A stretch of 64,000 nucleotides of DNA from Akanthomyces muscarius (taxonomy: Eukaryota; Ascomycota; Sordariomycetes; Hypocreales; Cordycipitaceae): the NCBI RefSeq assembly GCF_028009165.1, contig NC_079241.1:3534001-3598000 (forward strand), written 5' to 3'. Positions 11,414 to 24,244 of the stretch are shown here, piece by piece; position 1 is the first letter of the stretch, and each line of letters begins with the position of its first letter. The notes beneath the pieces were generated by a model. It had not been told where the DNA came from. It did not search any database and worked only from the letters and a program-made list of their open reading frames with translations. The position numbers and the translations under genes were made by a program.

Positions 11414-11793
11414 CAGTGAGGTTTTGCTGATGTTGGGCACAACTCACTGTCTATTTGCAGGCCTCCCTGTGATTGGAACAGGAGATTGATAGTCTTTGTT
11501 TCTGACAAAATCCGTTCGCAAACTTGCACAACATTGTTCAAAAGGCTGACGTCGGACTGGATAAAAATGTACCGTCCGTCGGGATTCCGCTTAGTGCAGT
11601 CGGATATGATGATGTCGGCGGCTTCCTGCGACCGGCCGACGAGATAGATGAGCGGGCTCCGGGCGTGCTCCGCGAAGCTCTTCAGGGCGTGTCCGCCGAT
11701 GCCGCTAGTGCCTCCGACGAAGACGGCCACCATGCCGGACGGAAGAGTGGCAATGCTTGCATTAGAGGCCTGGGCAACCGACAGGGTGACCAT
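10685..11793 (-). CDS. Short-chain dehydrogenase/reductase-like protein
   Basis: Two exons, 11793-11448 and 11352-10685; 337 aa. The N-terminus has the Rossmann dinucleotide motif VGGTSGIG (about residues 27-34) and a YLVGRS segment. The start MVTLSVAQASNASIATLPSG matches the usual opening of this fungal SDR group, so the in-frame upstream Met codons to 11904 are not used. The middle has LPALQRATGLKRVVSVFAAGYEGPFD, then RGHMASMITMAQ and FIHNYPGAVKTNF. The classical YxxxK catalytic pair is not at its usual place, as in other members of this group as I recall them, so the reaction is uncertain. The 95-nt intron contains an AT dinucleotide repeat. Such genes often sit in secondary-metabolism regions. 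Confidence 0.85.
11391..11412. repeat. (AT)n microsatellite in the SDR intron
   Basis: About 11 AT units lying within the intron 11353-11447. The length is likely to vary between strains. Confidence 0.85.
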
Positions 11794-12629
11794 GGTGAGG
11801 AGAAGATGAATGCGAATGAAGGGGATATTATTGAGGGCGCTTTGATCTGTCAGATTTGGGGACTCTCGACGGTTCGAACGGACGGGTTTTATAGATTTCA
11901 TCACTGCTGTTTTGTTAGTCGCCCATGACTAGCTCAGGTTGAGCCTGGCTGACACTTTTACCCGTTTTCGGGAAGAGGACCGACGATCCCGCTTGTCGCT
12001 CGATAGTCCCGATTTCTTAGAGAGACATGGGGTGACGCTTTTTACCACATCGGGTTGCATGACGGAATTTTACCAACGAGCAGGGCTTGTGCCTCACACC
12101 ATATCAAAACCCAACATGGCTGCGGAAGGGGCACTAAATGCAGGTGCCCTTTCCACGATGAGGGCAAACAGTCTGTGTAGCATCCTTTGCCTACCCTCCA
12201 ACGCCATCTTGTTCAATATCATCCGCTCACAGATGCGCTGCTTTAGCTGGCATTCCTGCCGCACTGCGTTCTCACTAAATTACTGCTCGTTGATAGCCAG
12301 CAGTGCCGCAAAGACCGGCAGTGTGACGGTGTCACTGGCACAGCAGAATCTGTCCGCCGTTCACTCAGCGCTTACACGGCCACTGCCCGTGGCACACCCT
12401 ACCGCCACCGACTGTAGAGGGAAGGATATGTTAAAAAATTTAGGGTACACTGAAACAATTGAGTAGAGGGTGCCTACCACAAGCCTCGATTGCTGCACAG
12501 GCGGCTACGAGCTGGCTATTATAGGTTATGAGGAGCAACAGAGGAGTGCCTGCTTGACATAAAAAGCGACATCGCGCCCTCGTCAAAATGTGTCCATGTG
12601 AAGTAGCAGATTCAGAGTTCGGAAGCCCA
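11794..12629. other. Divergent intergenic region, SDR / DUF6914
   Basis: Holds the promoters of two divergent genes. A 176-codon open stretch (11939-12466, +) does not begin with ATG, has no recognisable motif, and is not called. Confidence 0.45.
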
Positions 12630-13208
12630 ATGGTCTCCAACAAAAACAGGTTATACGTGGCGCTCTACCCAAGCGGAGTCGCCAACAACGACGAACGCAA
12701 GTAAGACGCCGTCCATGTCGCACCACTATTTGGGTCGGACTGATGAATAGCAGATACCACTGGGGTTTCATCATCGGACCTAAAAATGAGAGCAAAGAAG
12801 AGGTTCGTGGCTTGCGTTGCAACGTCAGGAATTATCCCCTCCGAGGCTGGACGTACGAAGAGACCAAGCTACAGAATGTGAAGAGCACCAACAATCTCCT
12901 CGCGCGAATTCGTGTTGCAAAGATTGAAGACGAAAAGCGACTCTTGGAGATTTTGAGAGAAACTCCATTGGTTCAAGACGACCCCGAGTTTCGCTGCCGA
13001 ACGTGGATGGCGGATGTCTTGTCGAGAATCGCCAATTCGGAGTCGTTCCGCAGTTGGAACCTCAGAGCTGGACTGGAGCAGGATAGAGCAAAAGGCGAGA
13101 CGCTACGTGGAGAAGAAGGCTGCATCAGGGAGATACTTGGAGGCAGACCAGGCATTAGAGTCTAAACCCACGTGGGACATGATGGAGCAAAAAGAAATCG
13201 TGGAATGA
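12630..13208 (+). pseudogene. DUF6914-family gene with an apparent +1 frameshift
   Basis: Exon 1 is 12630-12700, the intron GTAAG...GCAG is 12701-12753, and exon 2 starts at 12754. The spliced start MVSNKNRLYVALYPSGVANN joins DERK to YHWGFIIGPK and matches the fungal DUF6914 family, whose function is unknown. Family motifs continue through GWTYEE, LLARI, KIEDE, LVQDDP and CRTWMADVLSRIA. At about 13040-13055 the homology moves to the +1 frame, which carries VGTSELDW, KARRYVEKKAASGRY, KPTWDMM and a stop at 13206-13208. If the first frame is followed it runs to 13165 with a tail unlike the family. One extra base near TTCCGC would explain this. It could be a real pseudogene, a sequencing error, or a strain variant; no GT-AG intron fits the jump. 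Confidence 0.7.
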
Positions 13209-13406
13209 GCGCGGAGGCGGCGAATTGCAATTAATCATTATGGAAAATATTACCAGTATCATTGAAGAGTCAGCATTCCAACCCGCTGATATACATGACT
13301 CTATAACATCGCGCAATCATGTCAAGTCTGCTTGTTCCGTTCACCAGACGCAGAGTTATCCCACACGTCCACTAATGCTAGGAATACCAGGTCAAAAGTC
13401 CCCCCA

Positions 13407-14246
13407 TCACCTCTGCCTAATAGTTTCCATTTCAAGTTCATTTGGGCAAGGGTCAATGAATTTCGCCGCCATATTTTGCCATGCCATTCTGGTCTTGTTG
13501 CCGAGCCAAACGGACGTATATTCCCAGTAACGTGGAAGCCAGCCTGAAAATTCCCAGTCGATAATAGCTTCGACTTTCCCGTCACGGACGATGATGTTAA
13601 AAGGGTTGAGATCGCCATGGGTAAACACTGGCATTTCCCACTTCTGATTCTGCATAGCTATCATCCGCTGGATGTCGGCCCACTTCTCATCATCGACGTA
13701 CCGAGGCTTCTGGTCTGGCCCGAGTCCCTCCCGTAGCCATTCATGAAACGCCTGCGTCGAAGGGAACGGCCCAAATCTTGGCTCCGGTCGAGGAATACGA
13801 GAGTCCCGCAGGGAGCCTCCCAAGCAGCTCTGTATTGCAGTTTCCGGGGCTGGGAGGGCGCGCAGCTCTTCCAGAACACCTCGAAGTTCCGCCAAAATGC
13901 ACTCAAGCTGTGCTTCGGATAGTTTTGGGAGTGCGTCAGCCAGGTTTTTGCCACGAACGCGCTCCATGACGATGTAGGTTTTGTTTCGGTGCGTGAATGA
14001 GCAATGCACGCGGGGCCCTGGAATCTTTGTCCGATCGTTTACGAAGGCCATGGTCGCTGCTTCTTCAAGGTAGACATTTTCGCCCTTTTTCACAATAATT
14101 CTGCTCAAGATTGGGACACAGGGACCATCCCATCTATAGAATCGAGATGTGGTCTTGAGGGCAGCAAGTGTGAGATATCGTCGCAGGAAGCTGTTATTTA
14201 TTGCCAAATGATGGCCATCTCGAGACTTGGCGTGGTTTACCTTCAT
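13407..14246 (-). CDS. APH-fold phosphotransferase-like kinase
   Basis: Single exon, 279 aa. It has the aminoglycoside-phosphotransferase / choline-kinase-like fold. The Brenner motif HGDLNPFNII (about 206-215) supplies the catalytic Asp and metal-binding Asn, and VEAIIDWEFSG (about 220-230) supplies the second metal-binding Asp. The N-lobe is short, with KKGENVYLEEAATMAFV and the hinge-like YIVMERVRGKNL. Proteins of this kind are abundant and poorly characterised in filamentous fungi; their substrates are small molecules or unknown, and antibiotic resistance should not be assumed. The first Met of the frame is used. It is convergent with the DUF6914 gene, 198 bp apart. Confidence 0.85.
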   Translation of the reverse strand: MKVNHAKSRDGHHLAINNSFLRRYLTLAALKTTSRFYRWDGPCVPILSRIIVKKGENVYLEEAATMAFVNDRTKIPGPRVHCSFTHRNKTYIVMERVRGKNLADALPKLSEAQLECILAELRGVLEELRALPAPETAIQSCLGGSLRDSRIPRPEPRFGPFPSTQAFHEWLREGLGPDQKPRYVDDEKWADIQRMIAMQNQKWEMPVFTHGDLNPFNIIVRDGKVEAIIDWEFSGWLPRYWEYTSVWLGNKTRMAWQNMAAKFIDPCPNELEMETIRQR

Positions 14247-17200
14247 TGCGAGGTATTGCTATTGTAGTTGAAAGGTTGTCGTAGTGACAGAGTTGCTGGT
14301 TACACTGAGGCAAGCTTCAACCCAGATGGATGGAAAAACATATGTCCGGCTATATAGCTACTCAGCCGCAACACTGATATAGAACGGCTCCTTGAGATTT
14401 CAACAATTCAAAGATTTCGTTGCTATGTATATGTTTTAATTGTTTTTACACTTGTTTGGTGGGTGGCAGTGTTTGGATGTACAACACGACGGATCCGCAG
14501 GATGGTAGGCTTCTGGCACAGAAAACGGCGCTTCTCTGGTTCTGCCTGGTGCACTTATGTATTAACTACATTTCACTTGATTTAGTTAATTAGCCCCGGG
14601 GGATGGTCATCCCACGTACAACTGCAGGACACCACACTTACACACACTTGATTCACCTACAAAGACAGTTCATGAGTGTTAGAAATACCTCAAGGTTATA
14701 AAAACAATGGGGGAAAAATGTGCAATAGCTTGTTCGTAGCTTGATTAACAGAGTATTTAGTCTCGCGAAGCAAATAATAGCAGTCGTTGGTGTCAACCAT
14801 ACAAGAACACAAGTCGGAGTCTTCGGTCAATAGCCCCGAAATTGTGTTTTCCTTGCGGGCGTAGTAGCTCACTTGTCCCCGTCCGTGTCTCAGTAAGATT
14901 CTGACTATCAGATCAAAGTTTTTCATTGCAAAGGCTCTCTCGACATGTGCCACGAGGCCAGCCACGTGGCGTCGGTGCACTACGGGCGGGAATAGAGCGG
15001 GCGCTGAGCTCCGAGCCTAGGCATGGGAAAAGCTTTTGGTAAAATAGTATCTATGACGCTTCAAGTTAATATGGAACTGTCATTTGTGTGGCGACTCTGC
15101 CCTCACGCAAGAGGAGTGCGTCGCTGGCTCAAGCCACCAAATCATCGAAGCGAATCGACCATAAAATGCTTCCCTGCCCCTTAGTCAACCTGCCTCTCTC
15201 TTTGCCAAAAGCTCACTATTCGTCATACGATACTACATCAAGTGTACCATTGAGATGAAAGGCACAGTAGCACTACTTTAAGGCTTGTGTTCTTCGGTAT
15301 GTGGTGACGCGACTCACTTGACAGACGAAGGTGTCAAAACCCTCCCCCCTATTCCTTTCTTTTTTCTCAAGCTTCAGTTCAAGACCTGTTATGCCTTTCG
15401 AGTTTGCATTTCTTCGAATATTTGAAACACTGTCGACCTGGGCATTGTACAACACGTGGTGTAGAGGATCAAAGCAGCGCACGCCCACACAGCAAGCCTC
15501 TGTCGTGGCACTGGGGTGTTTGGTGAGGCTCCGCCCATCAAGGTGCTGGTACTAACCCAAAACAAATATTCCGCAGCGGCTAGATGATCGCTCTTGAATG
15601 TGCTACTCGAGGTATGATGTATCGATTGGGAGGGGAAAAGAACTAATTTGATTTCATCTAGCTTGTTTTGCTTTAACTGCCAAATAAATGGTAATCCTCA
15701 GCCGAGTCCTTCGATCATTTCAAATTCCGACATCCGAAAGAACAAGTCGCAGCCACGATAGTACCAGTCTTTCCCGATTTCTGCTATACACTTCTTGCTT
15801 TCATGTAGTTCTCTTGTCATATTGCGCGACACCATTTTGCTCGACATCGATTGAAACAACGGCAGATGTGGCTCGTGACGGCAAGTGCCAGTCTGCTCGA
15901 CGGAGTGGGCTTCTGTTCGATCGAGTGCGGCCGGTGACAAGGACAAGGTTTGGTACTGACAGAGATGTGATGATTTCGGATGCCAGATTGCACGGTCTGG
16001 TAAGCGTTTTTTTTTTCTCTTTCAAATTTGAGTCGGCTTCTTCTTCAATTCTAGGACCATTCGACAGCGTGTTGGCTGGTTCTTGGACGGCTATGTTGAC
16101 TGTCTGACAGTGTAGTCAGCCCAAGGGGTCAGTTCTTGCTCTCTCATTATTATTATTTTTTCTTCTTGTTCTCTTACATTTTTCTTTTTCTTTCCTAACA
16201 TCTTGCTTCCGTTTTTCTCGATTCGGAGCCTGTGATCATCGAATGGCTGCAGTTGTTCTCGTGGGAAGCCCCTCGAATATCGCAGCGATTTTGAGATGGA
16301 GTGCAACAGTGTGTTGAGCACGGTTGAGTCGTTTCGCATATCCAGAAAGCTTTGATGGGTCAAAAATGATGAATCGACGATTTCGTTGTTGGTTCTTCAA
16401 TGCCGACTGTCGATTTTGGAAGATCCTTGGTAAGCCGATGATGTTGATTCGAGGACTGTGTCGATGCTTTGGAGATGCCGACTGTCGACTCGAGCCTGAG
16501 GCTACTGTTCCTAGAGGGCCGGGGCAGGAGAAGTTACGGTCAGCCAAAAGGCTGGCAAGTAGCTCCCTCATAAGTTCCACCAATTTCCACAAATGCTTCA
16601 AGCATCGGAAGGGATAACTGTTACAGGATATAATCACGGGGAGGGGTACTTGCCTTGATGGTCCTCGGCCAGGTGAATTTGGCCAGGATCAACTGGGCAG
16701 AAGCTAAATATTCTTAGCAAAAGGCAAACTGTTGGGTGCGATACACATACCAGTGATGACCTTGATACACAAGTCTGAGGTTTCGAATTTTGATTCACAG
16801 GAATGAATGCAGATGCGAGCTGTATCTTCTTAGTACAAACGCAAACTGGTCATTGCTCGTGCACATACCAAACAGAGCATTGCAAAGCTAGTTTTTGGTC
16901 GTCGAAAGGAAATCGAACGTTTCTTCCGTCACAGAGCACAGAGTTGAGAAAGATAGTTCTCATATGAAAGCAGCAGCAAGTCGTGGGGGGCTGGGCAGCA
17001 GCAGGACAAAAGGGTCGATATTGAGCGAGGCTCAGAACGACGCAAGACTGGATAACTGGATGTTGAGAAGAGAAATCCGGCTGGCAAAGCACCGGTGGCC
17101 TAAGAACATCAGCGTCAAGCGAGTCAAGAAAGATACCGCAGCAAGATGACAGATATGTTGGCAAATTTGGTAAGTCGACAGGGGAGAATAGCGTGGACAG

Positions 17201-18860
17201 GATAAAGACTTAGCAGACGAGGTGAAAGACGAGGTGAAGTAGAGATCAGCGTGGTAACGGGTGAAGAAGAGCTTGGTCAATGATGAAAGAAAGGGAACGA
17301 AAATGTTGCATCACGGATGGAGAGCGCAAATAAATAGTGATTCTTGCCAATACCAGCCAGGCTACTTCTTTCTTTACATTGGCCGAGAAGACTCTAAAAG
17401 CGAAGGTGGCAGATCACGAAATGGATGGAAACCTGGATCAAGCGAATGTCAACCGAGGCAATGGAGCAATTGCGATCACGCTAGCTTTCCCATAAGCAAC
17501 TACATAGAGGGCTCCTGAGAAGTTACATGGCCAAATGCTCTTAAAATTCGGCGGGCAGGGTCCTTCCTGGGACCACGATGGACGTGCATCGCTGCGCAGT
17601 TCGGGTTTTCCCTTAGCATTAAGCGAATTTGCCAAGTACCTAACTGCATCGAACTCTCAGTCTGCTCGCAAAATAAACTTCGGCAGGATCAGGCACGGGA
17701 GACGACATGACAAACGGGTCAGGTGCGCCCACAACGATTGCGCAAGAGCGGCGAAGGCGGACGGTAGGTGTCAAGTCTGCCGCTAAACACAGGCACGACT
17801 TCATCTCTGACGAGGCCGAAAATAACAGAAGGGGCCTAGATGCGCCGATGCGGCCAGATTACCACCTGCCTGCTTCTATAGAGGACACGCGTCGAACTAG
17901 AAATGAGAAATATAGGTGAGGAAGAGCCAGCGGCACACCTGCCATGTAGTTGAGGAAGCTGCCGGACAACAAAAAATACATGGTAGCAACGGAATGGCGC
18001 CAAGCTACTGCCACTCGGCTAAAACGCTTGATCAAGTAAAACTATTAATAGAAATTATGCACACATGTATCGTACAATTGCACTGCATAATCTGTAAAGA
18101 GACCTCCATCCCATGTCTGGGCCGTAGATGAGTGACTGTGGTCGGGAGAGTGGCCGGCGTCGAGTGACCTTGCTAAGGCGGCCATACAGGCAGTTTCAAG
18201 TATCTATTCTTCTTCTTAACGGAGTAGTACCTGTTGAACTGGAACAAAGGTGTATATCAGCTGCGTAGTGAAAGAAATTGACTGAGTTGGTCGGTACAAT
18301 AAACGTCGAAGTGTCCGTTTTGTACGTGAATGGAAATGAGGCTCGACAATTGTTGCAGCTCCAAAGCGAGTTGAAACTCTAAGGAGGCCCTTCTGGCGTT
18401 CAATTGGAAAGGAGCATGATGAGAAGTGGGCGACGCGAGATATTTTCTAATGCTCATGGTCGTGTGTATTGGCAAATAACCCGACTTCGCTTCTACTTGC
18501 TGACTGCGAATTCGGAAACCGTTGGCGTTGTCACCAAATGACTGCGCGAAGGACAGGGAAATCCGCTCTCCGTGAAACGAAATTCTAACAATAGAATTAC
18601 TATGGAACAGGACAATAACATTTTAAATTAAACAAGCAAAAACAACTCTTTGCGCATTAAGACAGCCAATGCCAATGCTGGGGTTATTAGCCGGCCGGCG
18701 ACTGCTTCAGTGGGGCGTTGCAACCGCCTAACAACGCCTGGGCCTGTCCACTGAACTGTCGTCGTCACCCTCATCGCTGCTTTACCTCCATTCTTCGGCA
18801 TGCACATGCTACCCCAGATTCACCATACCATCTCGCCCTAGGCTGTCGATCTTCTTAGCA
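14247..18860. other. 4.6-kb interval with no convincing gene
   Basis: All open frames here are short, lack family motifs and overlap each other on both strands. There are strong pyrimidine tracts on the plus strand (about 15346-15366 and 16140-16222) and several isolated GTAAG/GTAAGT sequences, which look like transcribed, possibly spliced, non-coding sequence or a long leader. A 14-bp exact repeat lies at 16400 and 16475. A 94-codon minus frame at 14696-14980 is the most protein-like but is unrecognised. No transposon ends or coding remnants are seen. Confidence 0.5.
16400..16488. repeat. Short direct repeat, two 14-bp copies
   Basis: ATGCCGACTGTCGA occurs exactly at 16400-16413 and 16475-16488, 75 bp apart. 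The sequence between them contains related GTCGAT and TTGATTCGA words. The function is unknown. Confidence 0.6.
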
Positions 18861-20645
18861 ATGGCGGATCAATCCAAATCACCCATATTTATCAACAGCG
18901 TACTGAAGCCAGGCAAGACACGCCCCATCCTCGTCGCGCAAACGATCGACGCTGGAGAGCAACGGCAGATTCGGCGTCATAAGAAAAGCCGCCGGGGCTG
19001 TGTCGGATGTAAGCTCCGAAAAGTCAAGGTAGATTCTCCCCGAAAGCAAATTACGCCGTTTGCAAATCTGAAAGAATCTCTTGCCGGATATGAGCTCACA
19101 ACCAGCATAGTGCGATGAGCGTCAACCTTGCAGCAGCTGCCTCAAGCGCGGCATTCAGTGCGTCTCGCCGGTCAGCAGAGAAAACGCTTCGAGGCAGCCG
19201 AGACTTGCAACTGGCTTGGGATTGAGTACAACTTCGCAAATGAGCCTATTGCAGCTCGAGCTGTTTCACCACTGGGAAAAGCACACTCGATCGACATTGG
19301 TCTATCCCGAGATCTGGCCTGTGATCATGCAGCATGCATTTCACGTACGAAGACCGCAGGCAGTATCCCTCCTGAAAGACCGAGGCTAATGGCTATTTCC
19401 CTAGGAAAACTTCGTCATGACTTCCATGCTGTGTACTTCTGCAATGCACCTATCCACGCTCCGTCCGCAAAGCACAAAGTACTCGGATCTTGCCAGCTGG
19501 TTGATGCCCAGGTCGATTTCGCTGTTTCGGCAAAGTCTATCCAAGACCCTCACCAAGGACAACGCCGAAGCTATAGTCGGCGCGGCTCTTTTGATAAACT
19601 ACATCTCGTGGTTCGACCTCTCTTTTCTTCAGGACGATGCGAGCACCGTTGATGCTCTGGTCCAAGATCCATTATTACTTGCCAGCTCCGGCATCACACA
19701 TGCTTGGTTTCAAACAATACCCTCCCTCATTGAAGGGGGGAGTGCCTTCCTCAAAGTCATGACCTACCATCCCCGACTCACGATCGAAAATGCTCTCGCT
19801 CAACAAAGCGACAGCAAAGACCTGTTTCTGCAGCCATTAATGGATATTTGGGATGACCCACGCTGTCAAACATCTAGCAGCTTGACTGCAAACACAACTG
19901 TCCATGAACCCGCGAGCAATCGAGCTTGGCACCTTCTCCAAGGCCTTGAGAGTAAACTCGTACCTGCCGATCCCCGACAAGGACAAAAGCTCGTGCAGTG
20001 CGATGAGTCTGAGAAATTGCGGCAGTATAAAGAGGAGGTCACCAGAATAACCAGCAACTCCGCCCCACTCGACAATTCACTTGCCATTTCCGCGCAAAGC
20101 ACGCGGTCCTCGGAAGCTCGGTCTTCCTTTGCATACGTTGTTCGTCGCATATCACCCCTGATACACTGCCAGACTCTGTCATCCATTTCGAATCCAAGAA
20201 TGCCGGCCGAGCTCGCGGCTATTCACAACGACATTGAGCAGCTTATTTACGGATTTCCGATTCTCTGCTGCGGTCCTTTTACTGACCTTGTGCAAAGGAG
20301 AGATACGCGTGCCTTGGTCCTGCTCTTGCATTTTTATCGCGCAGCGCGAGTCTTGCTGGATCCTGGGAGGTGTTGGTGGGCAGGGGCGAGAATCGGCGCC
20401 ATGGAGGACCTCATCCTCAACGAACTCGAGCTTCGGGGATTGAGCATGTATCTGGGCAGTTCTAGTCACGGTGATATTGGCTGATGATCTATCACCTACG
20501 ACCAAAACTCACTCTCGCTTAAGAGATTCGCGAAGAATTTAGCTACTGGATTTTTTTCTACCAAAAAGGGAAGCTCTCATTGGACAACTACCGACCAGCT
20601 GAGCATATCGGGGTGCTAACGTTGTCCGTCGCCCAGACTATATGA
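18861..20645 (+). CDS. Zn2Cys6 transcription factor, Upc2/sterol-regulator-like
   Basis: Four exons, 18861-19028, 19111-19344, 19405-20470 and 20524-20645; 529 aa. The zinc cluster is split by intron 1: CVGCKLRKVK joins CDERQPCSSCLKRGIQC, giving C-x2-C-x6-C-x5-C-x2-C-x6-C (about residues 47-73). The region after it (LQLELFHHWEKHT, IMQHAFHENFVMTSMLCTSAMHLS, SWLMPRSISLFRQSL) is the usual start of the fungal-specific domain in Upc2-like proteins, which in yeast control sterol uptake. The third intron uses a weaker GTGATA donor; without it the protein would end at 20484. The last exon adds EIREEFSYWIFFYQKG, which matches the C-terminal motif of this family and supports the splice. Its target genes are unknown. 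Confidence 0.82.
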
Positions 20646-20752
20646 TCCGTTTGAACTATTCATGCTGCAGATGAACTTGCGCAGACAGAATTATCCGAAT
20701 GAGATTTCTCAGCGTTCGCCACAGAAGCTGATTGAGACAGCGTTCAATTGTC

Positions 20753-22031
<1,279 letters not shown>

Positions 22032-23163
22032 GATTACAGAGAGAGAAGCAAAGACTTGGTAAACTATTTGACCAGATCTACTATTCAGCGATGTCGAAGT
22101 TGGTGGAAGTTGAAGAGAACGGTTTTTAGAATGCGGACTTTGCAGTACGAGGTGTAGAGTCGAGGCACCACGCAAAACAGTTCAAGAGGGCAGCGGCACA
22201 CATCAGCATATTAAGAGGCGGGTCTTTCTACCTGTCCGATACCTCATATCCAACGATTACGAATAGCAGGCACCACTATAATTACCAGCCAAGACTGGTG
22301 CTCGGCGGAAACAAACGTTGCGGCTACACCTGACGATTCGCCCCACATATTCCATGTCTCATTCAGATGCCTATTTTACGATTAACCAGGCAGCAGTTTT
22401 TGGGATCAAAAAGCTTGAATCGCGAAGTGTGGCAAATTAGAAGAATAGCCAAGTCCGCTAGGCACCGATATAAGATGGCGTGACGCAGTCTTTTCGACAC
22501 ATACACACCCACCTGACCCTGCAGACTCCAGATCGGAAAACGCAGCTGCTCTCATTGGAGATGAAGCCATGTAATTACAGACGGGTAGGGCTCTTTTACA
22601 GGTAAAGAGCCTTGTCACGGGAGCCCGGGGCTTAAAACTACCCGGATCTACACCCTGACGGTGGTGGACGCCGCGTGTGTTCCCCAATTCGAGCGGATTT
22701 CCGCCAGCTAGTTCAGCGCAACGCTACTTCGATTCGTGGGAAGCGCCTCAAAGATTTCGCATTCCTAATTGGGAATGCGAAGTGCTCCACTTTCGATGAC
22801 ACTGTGGACTCCAGCAACTCAATGTCGATGAGGCCGTGTAAGCGAAACCTGGTCCAGCGGAAAGGGGGGGAATAAAAAAAGAAATTCAAGCTAACATTGG
22901 TATATCTCAGCTACTCGACGCGCGTCACCCATTCAAGACTTCCCAAAATCAAAGTTGTACAAAAGTGCTGAGTCCCGCAGTCGCGTCCTGCTTTGTTGCT
23001 GCCTGGGCGGTATCCTCATGTTCGATGCCTCGCGGTCACAGGGTAGGGATTTAAATCTGCATTCACACCGCATGCAATAATATCACCATTGTTCTTCTGA
23101 GACACACTTTCCATTTGCTGTTGTACCGTGTCAAAAATGCGCCATTGAGCCAATACCGCCACC
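22032..23163. other. Divergent intergenic region, actin / 2EXR gene
   Basis: About 1.1 kb holding two promoters. No gene is seen. A TTTAAAT about 110 nt before the 2EXR start may be its core promoter. Confidence 0.45.
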
Positions 23164-24093
23164 ATGGTCTTAGACCTGGGACGGCTCCCACCAGAGGTCC
23201 GACTGCTCGTCTGGGAAGCGACACTCCCTGACCGCCGCGTCTTTCACGTCAGCGATCTCACAGAAGTTCCGCAGACTCCACGGATAACCAACAGCACCAA
23301 GCGGAACGAGCAGCTATTCAGCTTTCACATTCGACATGCGCCGCCCATCGCTCACGGAATCTGCCACGAGTCGCGCGCCGTTGTTCTATCACGCGGGTTC
23401 CTCCTCTCAGGCAGTAAAACCTGCACGGGCAAGCCTTCCGCGGGGCCATGGTTCAATCCCCAACGCGATATGCTATACTTGGATCGCAACATGCGGCACT
23501 GCCTCAAGGCCAAGACGCCGATCAACGTTCATGGTCTGAATCGCGTCCTGCACGTTGGGCTCGAGTGGCGCGCCTGGTTCCGCGATGTCCCGCGCTTACC
23601 AGACGGCGAGAACATGCATCATCAGCAGTGGAAGATGGCCATGGAGCCGCTGCTGCTGCATTGTCCGAGCGCGGAGACCATGAGCTTTGTGCTGCCCCGC
23701 GTGCGGCATGCCGGCGGCGTTCCGTCAGGGCGCGAGCCATATGGCGCGGAAAAGTACAGTTGCAGCTTGGAAACGCTACCAGAGGGGACAAAAGTGCCGT
23801 GGGAGAGGATGCCGGTGCAGGTCACCAATGGCGCGCTGGTCAACTATCCGGGGACGGCCCTGTCGCAGCTCGGGGGCGAGAGCATGCCCGTGGAGTGGAG
23901 GGTGATTTGTCGACAGATGAAGACGGCAGCCGACTTGCTGCCAGGTGATGGAACGCAAAATGTGGAGGATGAGGGTTTTCATGAGCCAGTGACGCAAAGG
24001 AGAAGGATCATCAGCGTAAGAGGTTGGTGGCTGGTCCGACCTGGAGCACGGATAGGCCAGGAGGAGCAAGAGGCGCAGGAGTTTTGGGAGTGA
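23164..24093 (+). CDS. 2EXR-domain protein of unknown function
   Basis: Single exon, 309 aa. The N-terminus DLGRLPPEVRLLVWEATLPDRRVF is the hallmark of the fungal 2EXR domain (LPxExRxxIWxxxLPxRRV), and ICHESRAV (about 66-75) matches the second conserved block with its NRESR-like motif. These proteins are numerous in filamentous fungi and have no established biochemical role. No signal peptide, membrane segment or other domain is seen. The start sits in an almost ideal context (CCGCCACCATGG). Confidence 0.85.
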   Translation: MVLDLGRLPPEVRLLVWEATLPDRRVFHVSDLTEVPQTPRITNSTKRNEQLFSFHIRHAPPIAHGICHESRAVVLSRGFLLSGSKTCTGKPSAGPWFNPQRDMLYLDRNMRHCLKAKTPINVHGLNRVLHVGLEWRAWFRDVPRLPDGENMHHQQWKMAMEPLLLHCPSAETMSFVLPRVRHAGGVPSGREPYGAEKYSCSLETLPEGTKVPWERMPVQVTNGALVNYPGTALSQLGGESMPVEWRVICRQMKTAADLLPGDGTQNVEDEGFHEPVTQRRRIISVRGWWLVRPGARIGQEEQEAQEFWE

Positions 24094-24244
24094 GTGACGG
24101 CGTTGTCACTTTTGAGAAGTGTTAAACTCTTTATGTATCGTGGGAAACGAAGCCATAATCGATTGGTCCGTTGACCTTGCCCTGATTAACACAATGCGGT
24201 CGGGTCGTCTCGTGTATCTGGCAGTCCACCTTCCGCTGATCGTC

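Noticed and set aside
11939..12466. 176-codon open frame between the SDR and DUF6914 genes
   Set aside because: No ATG at its start, no motif, and it occupies a divergent promoter region.
14696..14980. 94-codon minus frame in the gene-poor interval
   Set aside because: Somewhat protein-like but short, with no recognised family, splice partner or promoter signal.
15688..16107. 139-codon frame in the gene-poor interval
   Set aside because: Contains T-rich stretches read as Phe/Ser, no motif, and overlapping minus-strand frames of similar quality.
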